Positions 8,795-18,242 are shown, counted from the stretch's first letter. The stretch is DNA of 60,211 bases from Flavobacteriales bacterium (GCA_016788485.1 JAEUSV010000098.1:1-60211); one strand, 5' to 3'. A program made the numbers and translations. Notes: generated by a model from the sequence alone, not told the origin.

Positions 8795-9937
8795 ATGAAA
8801 GCCTTGATCCGCGCCAGTTTCCTCGCTCTCAGCACCCTGTTCGCCGGGGCTGTCGTGGCGCAGCATGAAGGCCACGCTGCGGCCGATACCGCCCACGCCA
8901 CCGCCGACACCGCGCATGCCGCCGCCGCGCACACCGAGGTCGGCCATGAAGCGCACGGCACCGCCAAGTTCAACCCGGGCGAGATGATCATGGGCCACGT
9001 GACCGACGAGCACGGCTGGCACCTCTGGGGGCACACGAGCCTCCCGCTCCCCATCATCGCCCACACCAGCGGCCGGGGCCTCAGCGTGTTCTCCAGCGCG
9101 CATTTCGACCACGGCCACAAGACCTACGGCGGCTACATGCTGCTGGAGGGCAAGCTGGTCGCCACCGACGCCCCCGACGGCACGGACGCCCACCACGCCA
9201 CCGTGAACGAGGCGCTCACCAAAGCCACCTTCGACCTCAGCATCACCAAGAACGTGCTCGCCCTGCTGGTGAGCGTGGCCCTGATGCTCATCCTCTTCCT
9301 GAGCGCGGCGAAGAGCTACCAGCGCGGCATGGGCGCCCCCACCGGCATCGCCCGCTTCGTGGAGCCCATCGTGCTGTTCGTGCGCGACGACGTGGCCAAG
9401 GCGAACATCGGCGCCCACTACGCGCGCTTCATGCCCTTCCTGCTCACGGTGTTCTTCTTCATCCTCATCAACAACCTGATGGGGCTGATCCCGATCTTCC
9501 CCTTCGGCGCCAACGTGAGCGGCAGCATCTCGGTGACCTTCACCCTGGCCGCCATCACCTTCATCCTCACGCTCATCCACGGTAACCGCCACTACTGGGG
9601 CCACATCCTGGCCATGCCGGGCGTGCCCAAGCCGGTGCTGCTCATCCTGACCCCGGTGGAGATCCTGGGGGTGTTCCTGCGCCCGGCGATCCTCATGATC
9701 CGACTGTTCGCGAACATCACTGCGGGCCACATCATCGTACTGAGCTTCTTCGCGCTGATCTTCATCTTCGGTGAGATCAACGCCGGCCTGGGCTGGGGCG
9801 TCAGCATCTTCAGCCTGCTGTTCACCGTGTTCATGAGCATGCTGGAGCTGCTCGTGGCCTTCATCCAGGCCTTCGTGTTCACCTTCCTGAGCGCGATGTA
9901 TCTGGGCGCCGCCACCGAGGAGCCCCACCACCACTGA
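8795..9937 (+). CDS. atpB: F-type ATP synthase subunit a
   Basis: A 380-residue subunit a, longer than the roughly 270 residues of E. coli. The extra N-terminus has a cleavable-looking signal peptide ending ..VVAQ, then a His/Ala-rich stretch (about residues 23-55) and a further periplasmic domain before the membrane part begins near residue 145. The essential arginine is in LMIRLFANITAGH (Arg303). The subunit forms the proton half-channels against the c-ring. A GTG directly before the ATG is possible as an alternative start. Signal-bearing AtpB proteins are usual in Bacteroidota. Confidence 0.93.
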   Translation: MKALIRASFLALSTLFAGAVVAQHEGHAAADTAHATADTAHAAAAHTEVGHEAHGTAKFNPGEMIMGHVTDEHGWHLWGHTSLPLPIIAHTSGRGLSVFSSAHFDHGHKTYGGYMLLEGKLVATDAPDGTDAHHATVNEALTKATFDLSITKNVLALLVSVALMLILFLSAAKSYQRGMGAPTGIARFVEPIVLFVRDDVAKANIGAHYARFMPFLLTVFFFILINNLMGLIPIFPFGANVSGSISVTFTLAAITFILTLIHGNRHYWGHILAMPGVPKPVLLILTPVEILGVFLRPAILMIRLFANITAGHIIVLSFFALIFIFGEINAGLGWGVSIFSLLFTVFMSMLELLVAFIQAFVFTFLSAMYLGAATEEPHHH

Positions 9938-9966
9938 GTTCAACCGCTAAACCAAAACCGTCAGAC

Positions 9967-10218
9967 ATGTTCCTCTCGATCCTCCTGCAAGCCGCTGCCG
10001 AGAACGCCCACTTCGGCTTCGCCGCCATCGGTGCCGGCATCGCCGCCCTCGCCGCCGGCATCGGCATCGGTCGCATCGGTGGTGACGCCATGCAGGCCAT
10101 CGCCCGCCAGCCCGAGGCCACCAACGACATCCGCGCCAACATGATCCTGGCCGCCGCCCTCGTGGAAGGTGCCGCCATGTTCGGCATCGTTGTGGGTCTG
10201 CTCGCCATGGTGCTCTGA
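9967..10218 (+). CDS. atpE: F-type ATP synthase subunit c
   Basis: An 83-residue two-helix hairpin. The Gly/Ala-rich first helix is followed by the polar loop A-R-Q-P (about residues 46-49). The ion-binding carboxylate is Glu67 in ALVEGAAMFG. The residues that mark Na+-binding rings (a Gln in helix one and Ser-Thr after the Glu) are not present, so the ring is probably proton-driven. It is cotranscribed with atpB and atpF, with 29-34 nt gaps. Confidence 0.95.
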   Translation: MFLSILLQAAAENAHFGFAAIGAGIAALAAGIGIGRIGGDAMQAIARQPEATNDIRANMILAAALVEGAAMFGIVVGLLAMVL

Positions 10219-10252
10219 GCACCGGGCCTGCCGTTAACCCTTTCCACAAGCC

Positions 10253-10750
10253 ATGCTGATCGAATTCTCCTACGGCCTCATCTTCTGGATGACGGTATCG
10301 TTCCTCACGGTGCTGTTCATCCTGGGCAAATTCGCGTGGAAGCCCATCCTGGGCGCGCTCAGCGAGCGTGAACGCACCATCGAGGACGCCCTGAGCGAGG
10401 CCAAGAAGGCCCGTGCGGAGATCGCCAGCATGAAGGCGAGCAACGAGGAGCTCATGCGCGCCGCCCGCGAGGAGCGCGAGACGCTGCTGAAGGAGGCCCG
10501 CGACGTGCGCGACCGCGAGATCGCCGACGCCAAGAACAAGGCGAAGGCCGAGGCGGACGCCCTGCTGGCCCGCGCACGTGCCGACATCCAGAACGAGAAG
10601 AAGGCCGCCATGGCCGAGATCAAGATCCTGGTGGGCGACCTCAGCGTGCAGATCGCCGAGCAGGTGCTGCGCGAGAAACTGGGCAACGATGCCGCGCAAC
10701 GCGCGCTGGTGGACCGCCTGTTGAAGGACGCCGAGGCCCGCATGCAATGA
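10253..10750 (+). CDS. atpF: F-type ATP synthase subunit b
   Basis: A 165-residue subunit with one N-terminal membrane helix (about residues 8-26), the usual K-P-I after it, and a long charged coiled coil forming the peripheral stalk. The stop overlaps the atpH start as ATGA (10747-10750), indicating translational coupling. Confidence 0.94.
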   Translation: MLIEFSYGLIFWMTVSFLTVLFILGKFAWKPILGALSERERTIEDALSEAKKARAEIASMKASNEELMRAAREERETLLKEARDVRDREIADAKNKAKAEADALLARARADIQNEKKAAMAEIKILVGDLSVQIAEQVLREKLGNDAAQRALVDRLLKDAEARMQ

Positions 10751-11307
10751 GGATCCAGCCCGTCGCATACCGCTACGCCCAGTCGCTGCTGGACCTTGCC
10801 CTGGAACGGGGCAAGGTGAACGACGTGCACCACGACATGGTGCTGCTGGGCAAGGGCTGCGCCGATAGCCAGGAGCTGCGCGTGCTGCTCAAGAGCCCGG
10901 TGGTGCGCGCCGACCTCAAGCGCAAGGTGCTGGAGCAGGTCTTCGGCAAGCACATCGGCGAGGTCACCCGCACCTTCATCGACGTGGTGGTGCGCAAGGG
11001 GCGCGAGGCGCTGCTGCCCGATGTGGCCGCGGCGTTCCAGGAGCTCTACCGCGCGCACCAGGGCATCGTGGTGTGCACCGTGACCACCGCCGTACCGCTC
11101 ACCGCCGAGGAGCATGGGCAGGTCGCCCGCCTCGCGGGTTCCCGTTACCCGGGCAAGACCATCCAGGTGGAGGAGCGCGTTGACCCCGAGATCATCGGCG
11201 GGGGCATCATCCAGATCGGCGACCTTCAGTGGGACGCCAGTGTGAAGAACAAGCTTGGGCGCATCCGCCGCACGCTCGCGGAGAACCCGTACATGGCCAA
11301 GATCTAA
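10747..11307 (+). CDS. atpH: F-type ATP synthase subunit delta
   Basis: A 186-residue stalk protein that ties the b subunits to the top of F1. An all-helical N-terminal domain begins with A-Y-R-Y-A-Q-S-L. The C-terminal part has the family signature E-E-R-V-D-P-E-I-I-G-G near residue 140. The position between atpF and atpA is standard. Confidence 0.93.
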   Translation: MRIQPVAYRYAQSLLDLALERGKVNDVHHDMVLLGKGCADSQELRVLLKSPVVRADLKRKVLEQVFGKHIGEVTRTFIDVVVRKGREALLPDVAAAFQELYRAHQGIVVCTVTTAVPLTAEEHGQVARLAGSRYPGKTIQVEERVDPEIIGGGIIQIGDLQWDASVKNKLGRIRRTLAENPYMAKI

Positions 11308-11322
11308 GACCGTACAAGCAAG

Positions 11323-12903
11323 ATGGCTGAAGTGAAAGCCGCCGAGGTATCGGCGATCATCAAACAGGAACTCGCCGGCGTACGCACCGAGGCCGACCTC
11401 GAGGAGGTCGGTACCGTGCTCCAGGTGGGTGACGGCATCGCCCGCATCTACGGCCTCAGCGGCGTGCAGAGCGGTGAGCTCATCGAGTTCAACGGCGGCC
11501 TGCGCGGCATCGTGCTGAACCTGGAGGAGGACAACGTGGGCGCGGTGCTCCTGGGCCCCAGCGTGGGCGTGAAGGAGGGCGACACCGTGAAGCGCACCCG
11601 CCGCATCGCCAGCGTGAAGGTGGGTGAGCAGATGGTGGGCCGCGTGGTGAACACCTTGGGCGAGCCCATCGACGGCAAGGGCCCCATCGGCGGTGAGCTC
11701 TTCGAGATGCCCCTGGAGCGCAAGGCCCCGGGCGTGATCTTCCGCGAGCCCGTGAAGGAGCCGCTCCAGACGGGCATCAAGGCCGTTGACGCCATGATCC
11801 CCATCGGCCGCGGCCAGCGCGAACTGATCATCGGCGACCGCCAGACCGGCAAGAGCACGGTGGCGCTCGACACCATCATCAACCAGAAGGAGTTCTACGA
11901 GGCGGGCCAGCCCGTGTTCTGCATCTACGTGGCCATCGGCCAGAAGGGCAGCACCGTGGCGGGCATCGTGAAGAAGCTGGAGGAGAACGGCGCCATGCCC
12001 TACACCGTGGTGGTGGCGGCCAACGCCAGCGACCCCGCTCCCATGCAGTTCTACGCACCGTTCACCGGCGCGGCCATCGGCGAGTACTTCCGCGACACCG
12101 GCCGCCCCGCGCTGATCGTGTACGACGACCTTTCCAAGCAGGCCGTGGCCTACCGCGAGGTGTCGCTGCTGCTGCGCCGTCCCCCGGGCCGCGAGGCATA
12201 CCCCGGCGACGTGTTCTACCTGCACAGCCGCCTGCTCGAACGGGCCGCGAAGATCACGGCCGACCAGAAGGTGGCCAGCCAGATGAACGACCTGCCCGAA
12301 AGCCTCAAGGGCAAGGTGAAGGGCGGCGGTTCCCTGACGGCGCTCCCCATCATCGAGACCCAGGCCGGCGACGTGTCCGCCTACATCCCCACCAACGTGA
12401 TCTCCATCACGGACGGGCAGATCTTCCTGGAGAGCAACCTGTTCCTGAGCGGTGTGCGTCCCGCCATCAACGTGGGCATCAGCGTGAGCCGCGTGGGCGG
12501 TAACGCGCAGATCAAGAGCATGAAGAAGGTGGCCGGCACGCTGAAGCTGGACCAGGCCGCCTACCGCGAACTGGAGGCCTTCGCCAAGTTCGGCTCCGAC
12601 CTCGACGCCGCCACCAAGGCCGTGCTCGACAAGGGCGCCCGCAACGTGGAGATCCTCAAGCAGGCCGAGAACAGCCCCATGCGCGTGGAGGAGCAGATCG
12701 CCATCATCTACTGCGGCACCAAGGGCCTGCTGAGCAAGGTGCCCGTGAAGAACGTGAAGCAGTTCGAGGCCGAGTTCATCACCATGCTGCGCAACAAGCA
12801 CAGCGACGTGCTGGCCGCGCTGAAGAAGGGCGAGTTCAACGACACCCTCACCGGCACCCTGGAAAAGGTGGCCGCCGACCTGGTGAAGAGCCTCGACAAC
12901 TAA
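11323..12903 (+). CDS. atpA: F-type ATP synthase subunit alpha
   Basis: A 526-residue non-catalytic nucleotide-binding subunit of F1. The P-loop is GDRQTGKS (about residues 171-178), and the family signature around [11 protein letters not shown] is near residue 390. An N-terminal beta-barrel and a C-terminal helical domain complete the usual architecture, and the length is typical. Confidence 0.96.
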   Translation: MAEVKAAEVSAIIKQELAGVRTEADLEEVGTVLQVGDGIARIYGLSGVQSGELIEFNGGLRGIVLNLEEDNVGAVLLGPSVGVKEGDTVKRTRRIASVKVGEQMVGRVVNTLGEPIDGKGPIGGELFEMPLERKAPGVIFREPVKEPLQTGIKAVDAMIPIGRGQRELIIGDRQTGKSTVALDTIINQKEFYEAGQPVFCIYVAIGQKGSTVAGIVKKLEENGAMPYTVVVAANASDPAPMQFYAPFTGAAIGEYFRDTGRPALIVYDDLSKQAVAYREVSLLLRRPPGREAYPGDVFYLHSRLLERAAKITADQKVASQMNDLPESLKGKVKGGGSLTALPIIETQAGDVSAYIPTNVISITDGQIFLESNLFLSGVRPAINVGISVSRVGGNAQIKSMKKVAGTLKLDQAAYRELEAFAKFGSDLDAATKAVLDKGARNVEILKQAENSPMRVEEQIAIIYCGTKGLLSKVPVKNVKQFEAEFITMLRNKHSDVLAALKKGEFNDTLTGTLEKVAADLVKSLDN

Positions 12904-12921
12904 GCGGAGCCAAGCAGCGCC

Positions 12922-13806
12922 ATGCCCAGCCTGAAGGAGGTACGCAGCCGTATCGTCTCGGTCAACAGCACCAAGCAGATCACCGCCGCCATGAAGATGG
13001 TGAGCGCGGCGAAGTTGCGCCGTGCACAGGACGCCATCATCCGCATGCGTCCCTACGCCGAGAAGCTGCAGACCATCCTGGGCAACGTGAGCGCCAGCCT
13101 CGACAGCAGCGAGGGCGTCTACAGCCAGCAGCGCGAGGTGAAGAACGTCCTGCTCGTGGCCATCGTGAGCAACCGCGGTCTGGCCGGCGCCTTCAACACG
13201 CAGGTGTACCGCAGCATCCGCCGCCTGGTGGCCGAGCATGAGGCCGCAGGCCGCACCGTGCACGTGCTGCCTGTGGGCAAGAAGGCCCTCGACACCTACC
13301 GCCGCACCCGTCAGTTCAACCCGGAGCTGCCCACCGACCTCGCCGCCCTCTACGATGGCCTCAGCTTCGACAAGGCCGCTCCCGTGGCCGAGCTGATCAT
13401 GGGCCTGTTCACCGCCGGCACCTACGATCAGGTGACCCTGGTGTACAACAAGTTCAAGAACGCCGCCGTGCAGGTGATCACCGAGGAGCAGTACCTGCCC
13501 ATCCTCCCCGCAGCGCAGGAAAAGGGTGCTGAACGCACGGCCAAGGCGGACCATATCATGGAGCCCGATCGCGCCACCATCGTGGAGCAGATCATCCCCA
13601 AGAGCCTCAAGATCCAGTTCTACAAGGCGCTGTTGGACAGCTTTGCGGCCGAGCATGGCGCGCGCATGACGGCCATGCACAAGGCCACCGACAACGCCAA
13701 CAGCCTGCTGAAGGACCTGAAGCTCACCTACAACAAGGCCCGTCAGGCGGCGATCACCAACGAGATCCTCGAGATCGTGGGCGGCGCCGAGGCGCTCAAA
13801 GGCTGA
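12922..13806 (+). CDS. atpG: F-type ATP synthase subunit gamma
   Basis: A 294-residue rotor shaft. The N-terminal helix starts with L-K-E-V-R-S-R-I..T-K-Q-I-T-A-A-M-K-M-V, the central Rossmann-like domain carries the S-N-R-G-L-A-G-A-F-N signature (about residue 84), and the C-terminal helix ends in R-Q-A-A-I-T-N-E-I-L-E-I-V. It is the last gene of the operon: the next gene is convergent, and atpD and atpC are not in this window. Confidence 0.95.
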   Translation: MPSLKEVRSRIVSVNSTKQITAAMKMVSAAKLRRAQDAIIRMRPYAEKLQTILGNVSASLDSSEGVYSQQREVKNVLLVAIVSNRGLAGAFNTQVYRSIRRLVAEHEAAGRTVHVLPVGKKALDTYRRTRQFNPELPTDLAALYDGLSFDKAAPVAELIMGLFTAGTYDQVTLVYNKFKNAAVQVITEEQYLPILPAAQEKGAERTAKADHIMEPDRATIVEQIIPKSLKIQFYKALLDSFAAEHGARMTAMHKATDNANSLLKDLKLTYNKARQAAITNEILEIVGGAEALKG

Positions 13807-13822
13807 GCCCGTCCTCGTCCGA

Positions 13823-14350
13823 TCAATTCCTCCTGCCCGGCAGGAGGAACTCCACCACCGCCCAGAGGCCGCAGCACGCAAGCCCTGCCAACAGCAGCAC
13901 GGTCGCGTAGGGCCAATGCTGGATGCGGAACAGCGTGCCGGCGATCACCAGTACGAGCCCCAGGGTGAAGAGCACGATCGACGACCAGCCCGGCGAACGG
14001 CGCTCCTTGTCGTTCCAGAACTCCGCCACGCCCGCCTGGGTGATCCACACCAGCCCGAACGCGGCGGCGGCAAGCCCCAGGGGCTGGGCGTAAGGCCAGT
14101 GCTGTACCTGCATGAGCCACGATGTGGGCCAGGTGAGCGCCAGTCCGAGCTTGACGTGGTCCAGGAACGCCTTCGGGCGCTTCGCAGCGTAGCGCAACGG
14201 ATACAGGACCACGATGCCAAGTACCCCGGTCTGCATCAACGCTGCTGCGCCCGGCCAGTGCTGCAGCTTGAACAGAACGCCCATGAGCACCGTGCCGATC
14301 GCGGCACGCAACGGCGTCGTGAAGCGCTTGGGCGCGACGAGATCGGTCAT
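13823..14350 (-). CDS. GldL-related membrane protein with three QHWP repeats
   Basis: A 175-residue protein built from about six hydrophobic segments. The same turn motif appears three times between paired helices: LQHWPGA (from residue 29), VQHWPYA (from 82) and IQHWPYA (from 143). A single motif of this kind occurs in the N-terminal membrane part of GldL, the type IX secretion/gliding motor protein, and in a family of GldL-related Bacteroidota proteins. The long cytoplasmic part of true GldL is absent, so this is not GldL itself. ATG 14350 sits 5 nt after a TATCTTGG element, which rules out the longer in-frame extension. Function unknown. Confidence 0.65.
   Translation of the reverse strand: MTDLVAPKRFTTPLRAAIGTVLMGVLFKLQHWPGAAALMQTGVLGIVVLYPLRYAAKRPKAFLDHVKLGLALTWPTSWLMQVQHWPYAQPLGLAAAAFGLVWITQAGVAEFWNDKERRSPGWSSIVLFTLGLVLVIAGTLFRIQHWPYATVLLLAGLACCGLWAVVEFLLPGRRN
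13827..13849. terminator. Stem-loop between convergent atpG and the GldL-related gene
   Basis: TTCCTCCTGC and GCAGGAGGAA form a perfect 10-bp stem with a 3-nt loop, 20 nt after the atpG stop and overlapping the last codons of the convergent gene. No long T-tract follows on either strand, so termination is plausible but not certain. Confidence 0.45.
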
Positions 14351-14355
14351 GCCCT

Positions 14356-14363
14356 CCAAGATA
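14356..14363 (-). promoter_or_regulatory. -7 promoter element TATCTTGG, leaderless configuration
   Basis: On the minus strand TATCTTGG is followed by 5 nt and the ATG of the GldL-related gene. Confidence 0.55.
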
Positions 14364-14372
14364 GCGGCAGCC

Positions 14373-15095
14373 TCAGAGCTTGCCGCTGGTGCGCAGCGCG
14401 CGCACCTCGCCTGAGCCGTCCACGCTGGTGTCCACCGTGGCGGGATCGCCGGCGTAGGTGATGTCGCCACTGCCGGAGATGGCCGCGTTCAACCGCTTGG
14501 TGCTGTATACCACCATGTTGCCGCTGCCGGCGGTGGCTGCGCGCACGCTCTCCGCCTTCAGCCCGCGCGCCTGGACGTCGCCGCTGCCGGAGACCTCTGC
14601 ACGCAGTTCCACGCAGCTGCCCACGAGCTTCACGTCACCGCTTCCCTGAACACGCACATCGATACGCGAAGCGGTGAACGCCAGGTCGAGGTCGCCGCTG
14701 CCCTGTACACCGAGCTTCACGTCACCTGCGGCGAAGGACCCATCGGCCTTCACGTCACCGCTGCCCTCCACCTCCACCACATCGATCACCGGCACACGGA
14801 TGTGCACCACGAAGGGCTTGTTGGTGCTGTAGCCCTTGCTGGTGGCGATGGTCCATACGCCGCCCTGCACCGAGGTCGTCACCAGCCCCACGAGGTTCTC
14901 CTGGGCCTCCACCTCCACCTGTTGCACGCTGGCAGGGGTGATCACCACGTCCAGTGCTCCCTCCACGCGGATCCCATGGAAGGCCTGCACAGCAAGCGGC
15001 TTGCGCACCACATTGCCGGCACCTTGCACATGGTCCCAGGCGAACACGGTCGAGGACAGGAACAACAGGGCGGAGAAGAGGGCGATGCGGAACAT
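14373..15095 (-). CDS. Head-GIN/DUF2807 domain protein, exported
   Basis: A 240-residue protein with a signal peptide (ends ..STVFA) and a DUF2807 beta-helix. The G-S-G-D/N repeat recurs about every 20 residues: VEGSGDV, VQGSGDL, VQGSGDV, VSGSGDV, TAGSGNM, ISGSGDI and DGSGEV. Such head-GIN proteins are common putative auto-transporter-like or surface-associated adhesin scaffolds in Bacteroidota, with no established biochemical role. The start is ATG 15095; a GTG two codons upstream is equally possible. A TACCTTCG element ends 20 nt upstream. Confidence 0.85.
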   Translation of the reverse strand: MFRIALFSALLFLSSTVFAWDHVQGAGNVVRKPLAVQAFHGIRVEGALDVVITPASVQQVEVEAQENLVGLVTTSVQGGVWTIATSKGYSTNKPFVVHIRVPVIDVVEVEGSGDVKADGSFAAGDVKLGVQGSGDLDLAFTASRIDVRVQGSGDVKLVGSCVELRAEVSGSGDVQARGLKAESVRAATAGSGNMVVYSTKRLNAAISGSGDITYAGDPATVDTSVDGSGEVRALRTSGKL

Positions 15096-15115
15096 GATCA
15101 CGGGTGTTGTTGGCC

Positions 15116-15123
15116 GAAGGTAG
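15116..15123 (-). promoter_or_regulatory. -7 promoter element TACCTTCG of the DUF2807 gene
   Basis: Minus-strand match to TAnnTTYG, 20 nt before the ATG at 15095. Confidence 0.6.
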
Positions 15124-15155
15124 ACCCGCACTCCGGGGGCCCTTGCCAATGGATG

Positions 15156-18100
15156 TTAAAAGGGATGGGGCGTGGCCGCTGCCATGGTGGGCAGGGCCAG
15201 GGTGACGACCGTGCCTCCGCCATCACCGATCTCCAACTCCACCGAGCCGCCGAGCAGCGAGGTGAGCTCGCCGATGATCACGTAACCGAGCCCCTGCATC
15301 TCCGGGTCGCCGTGGTCCATGCCCCTACGCCCATGCTCACCGTGCAGGATGTCGCGCACATGGTCCAGGGCCTTCGGCGAGATGCCCCTTCCCGTGTCGG
15401 CCACGCGCAAGAGGTAGCGGTCGCCCACCTGAACGCCGTGCACGGTGACCGTGCCGTTGGGCGCATAGTTCACCGCATTGGCCACGATGTTCTGCAGGAT
15501 GATCAGCACCACATCGCGGTCCGTGCGCACCACATCGTCCATGGGCACTTCGTTGTGCAGGGTGACGCCCTGGCCAGCCGCGGGTTCGCGCATGGTGTCG
15601 AGCACCTCCTCCACCAACGGGTTCATGGCCACGTGGCGCGGCCGCAGCTCGATGTGCCCGCCTTGGTGCTTGATCCAGTTGAGGATGTTGCGCGCGTTGG
15701 CGTGGAGCTTGTCGCTGCTCGCCGCGATGTCGCGCAGGTCCTCATCGACCACGCTCACGCGTCCGCGCATCGACCTCGCCACCCGGGCGATGAACCGGAG
15801 CGGTGTGACGATGTCATGCGAGATGATGGAGACCAGGCGTTCCTTGAGCTCCACGGAGCGGTGCAGTTGTTCGTTGGCCCGCTGCAGCTCCTGGGTGCGT
15901 TCGCGCACGGCCTGCTCCAGCTCCTCGTTGCGGCGCCGCAGCCGGCGCTCGTTCAAGCGCAGCAGTGTGAGCAGGAGCAGCCCGGTCCCCACGCCGGAGA
16001 GCGCCAGGAACCACCAGCGCCGATGCAGGGGCGCCTCGACCCGGAAGCGTAGCAGCGTGGGCGCTCGGTCGGTCACTGCCCCAAGGACGCGCACTTGGAG
16101 TTCGTACTCGCCCGGCTGGAACCGTGCGAAGCGCAGCTCACGCTCCTTGATGCCCAAAGCCGACCAATCGGCCTGCATGCCCTTGATCCGGTACTCGAGG
16201 TGGGCGTTCACCGGGGAGCCCCAATACGGCAGTGACAGCTTCACCCGGAGCTCGCCGTGGTCCGGAGGCAGCACCAGATCACCGCCCACGGTCATCGGCG
16301 CTCCGTCAAGGTGCAGTTCGGTGATGCGCACCAGGCCTGAGGGCACCGGATCGGGCAGGCTTGTCGGATCGAACGCCACCACGCCTTCCAGCGAAGGGAA
16401 GGCCAGATGCCCGTTGCCCAGCTCAAGGAAGGGAGGGTCGCAACCGCCGTTCAGCTCCGCGTTCCGGATGCCATCGTCGACCCCGTAATAGGCGTAGTAG
16501 ACGTGGTGCGACGGGTCGTGCAGCCAGGTGTGCAGGTCCGCCATCGCCATTCGGAAGAGCCCCCTGTTCGTGCTCATCCACAACATCCCCTTCCCATCGA
16601 GCGCAAAGGCATGCACATGGGTCAGGAAACCCTGCCTGTCCATCGGCAGGCGCTTCGGCCTGCCATCGACCATGACATACGCCCCGCTTCCGTAGGTGCC
16701 GATGAGCACGAGACCATCCACCTTGCGGATCACACGGACGCATGAGCCCTCGAACTGCGAGAGGGTGTCAGAGCGCCCATCGGCATGAAAGCGCAACACT
16801 CCAGCGCAGGTCGCCGCCCACACCACGTCATCGATCACGGTGAACGCATTGGTTCCTCCCACATGGCCCGTCATCCGACGATAGCGCCCTTCCCTGAGCA
16901 CTCCGATGCCCAGCATATCGCCCACCACAAGGCTGTCACCGACCCTGCAGATGGCCGTGATCAGCCCATCGGGCAATCGGCCGATGTCCTGTTCGATCCC
17001 CGTGCGCGGATCAAGGTCGATCACACGATCATGGCGTGCCACCAACAGGTGTCCGTTCTCCAGGCCCAGCGCGAACTGGTAGTTGATGGCGATGGAGCCC
17101 CGTTCGATCACATTGCTGCATCCCGTTCGGGTGAACAGGGTGCGGTACGCGTTGGAGAAGGCCACGATGGAATCGGGGCCCAGCGCATGCAGGGCGTAAT
17201 AGGCCTGGTTGCCACCCTCGGGCACCGGGTCGCACACCAACGTGCGGATGGCCCTTTCACGGTAGACGAACAGTCCCTTGGTATCGGTCCCCACGAACAG
17301 CACACGATGGCGGGGGCTCCACAGCCAGGTATTGATCAGGCAGCGGTCCGGCAGTTCCAACGGCAGCCGCTCCATGATGACGTGCTTCCCATCCACGCCA
17401 TGGGACACCATGAAGAGGTGCCTGTCCTGAACGATGAGCGTGTGATCACGGTTCCCATGCTGCTTCTGCCTGCCTTTGAGGAAGACGGCGGCCGGGTCGA
17501 TCCCGGGGTCGTGGGCCACCTCCACGGGCCGTGTGCGCCCCGTGACCGGGTCGATGGCGAACAATGGACCCGACCTGTCCACACCGTACCACACACCATC
17601 CAGGTGGAAGAAGCGGCTCAATTCACGGTCATACCGGACCACCGCCAGCAGCGAATCCCGTTCGTAGTGCAGCAGCGCCTGTTCACCTGCAGCCGTCCAA
17701 TGCCCACCTGTACCCGCCTGGATGCGATAGCCTTTCCGGGGATCCAACAGGTGGCCGCCACGCAGGGTGTCCCTCCTGTCCGTGAGCCGCTCACTGAGCG
17801 CGGCGTAGGGCAGCACGCCGTCCACGAAATGCTCGCGTACGTGGAAGTTGTCGGCGGTCCAGGTCTGCAACACCTGCCCGTTGAACAGGCAATAACGATC
17901 GCCGATCGTGTTGGAGATCAGCAACGAACCGTCAGCCACCTGGATGATGCCCCGGAACCGGTCCATCGGGTTCTCGTGCAGCCGGGGCAGGGACACGCTC
18001 TCGAAGCGGTCGCCATCGTACCGCACCAGGCCTCCCTCGGTGGTGAGCCAGAGGTAACCCTCCGCATCCATGGCCAGGTCGATCACGCTGTTCTGGGGCA

Positions 18101-18242
18101 GCCCGTTCTGCGAAGTGAACTGCAGCGACAGCCATGGCGGTGGTTCCTGCGCCCGCATGATCCCCGGCACCCAACAGGCGAGCAGGGAAGCCAGCACCTG
18201 ACCGAGCTGGCGGAGGCGACGTTCAGGACACCTCGTAGCCAT
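15156..18242 (-). CDS. Periplasmic-propeller sensor histidine kinase
   Basis: A 1028-residue kinase. A signal peptide (ends ..IMRAQ) leads into a large two-component-regulator propeller domain with blades such as NGLPQNSVIDLAMDAEGYLW, up to about residue 650. A Y_Y_Y-type beta-sandwich (about 660-745), one membrane helix (about 750-770) and a coiled coil follow. The HisKA domain has SIISHDIVTPL (His809), and the HATPase domain has the N box N-A-V-N-Y-A-P-N and G1 box D-T-G-R-G-I. There is no receiver or DNA-binding domain, so it must signal through a separate partner. The start at 18242 overlaps the 3' end of the upstream response regulator by 20 bp, which makes that regulator the obvious partner. 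Confidence 0.88.
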   Translation of the reverse strand: MATRCPERRLRQLGQVLASLLACWVPGIMRAQEPPPWLSLQFTSQNGLPQNSVIDLAMDAEGYLWLTTEGGLVRYDGDRFESVSLPRLHENPMDRFRGIIQVADGSLLISNTIGDRYCLFNGQVLQTWTADNFHVREHFVDGVLPYAALSERLTDRRDTLRGGHLLDPRKGYRIQAGTGGHWTAAGEQALLHYERDSLLAVVRYDRELSRFFHLDGVWYGVDRSGPLFAIDPVTGRTRPVEVAHDPGIDPAAVFLKGRQKQHGNRDHTLIVQDRHLFMVSHGVDGKHVIMERLPLELPDRCLINTWLWSPRHRVLFVGTDTKGLFVYRERAIRTLVCDPVPEGGNQAYYALHALGPDSIVAFSNAYRTLFTRTGCSNVIERGSIAINYQFALGLENGHLLVARHDRVIDLDPRTGIEQDIGRLPDGLITAICRVGDSLVVGDMLGIGVLREGRYRRMTGHVGGTNAFTVIDDVVWAATCAGVLRFHADGRSDTLSQFEGSCVRVIRKVDGLVLIGTYGSGAYVMVDGRPKRLPMDRQGFLTHVHAFALDGKGMLWMSTNRGLFRMAMADLHTWLHDPSHHVYYAYYGVDDGIRNAELNGGCDPPFLELGNGHLAFPSLEGVVAFDPTSLPDPVPSGLVRITELHLDGAPMTVGGDLVLPPDHGELRVKLSLPYWGSPVNAHLEYRIKGMQADWSALGIKERELRFARFQPGEYELQVRVLGAVTDRAPTLLRFRVEAPLHRRWWFLALSGVGTGLLLLTLLRLNERRLRRRNEELEQAVRERTQELQRANEQLHRSVELKERLVSIISHDIVTPLRFIARVARSMRGRVSVVDEDLRDIAASSDKLHANARNILNWIKHQGGHIELRPRHVAMNPLVEEVLDTMREPAAGQGVTLHNEVPMDDVVRTDRDVVLIILQNIVANAVNYAPNGTVTVHGVQVGDRYLLRVADTGRGISPKALDHVRDILHGEHGRRGMDHGDPEMQGLGYVIIGELTSLLGGSVELEIGDGGGTVVTLALPTMAAATPHPF

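Noticed and set aside
9967-10218. Sodium-driven ATP synthase c-ring
   Set aside because: The helix-one Gln and the Glu-Ser-Thr pattern of Na+ rings are missing; ALVEGAAMFG fits proton rings.
10270-13881. A 1203-codon open frame on the minus strand across the atp genes
   Set aside because: It is antisense to well-supported atpF-H-A-G, rich in His, Ala, Val and Leu with no domain; such frames arise in GC-rich DNA with strong third-position bias.
14458-14760. Repeated 'GCCGCTGCC'-like words read as a DNA repeat array
   Set aside because: They are the codons of the G-S-G-D protein repeats of the DUF2807 domain, with the roughly 20-residue period of the beta-helix.
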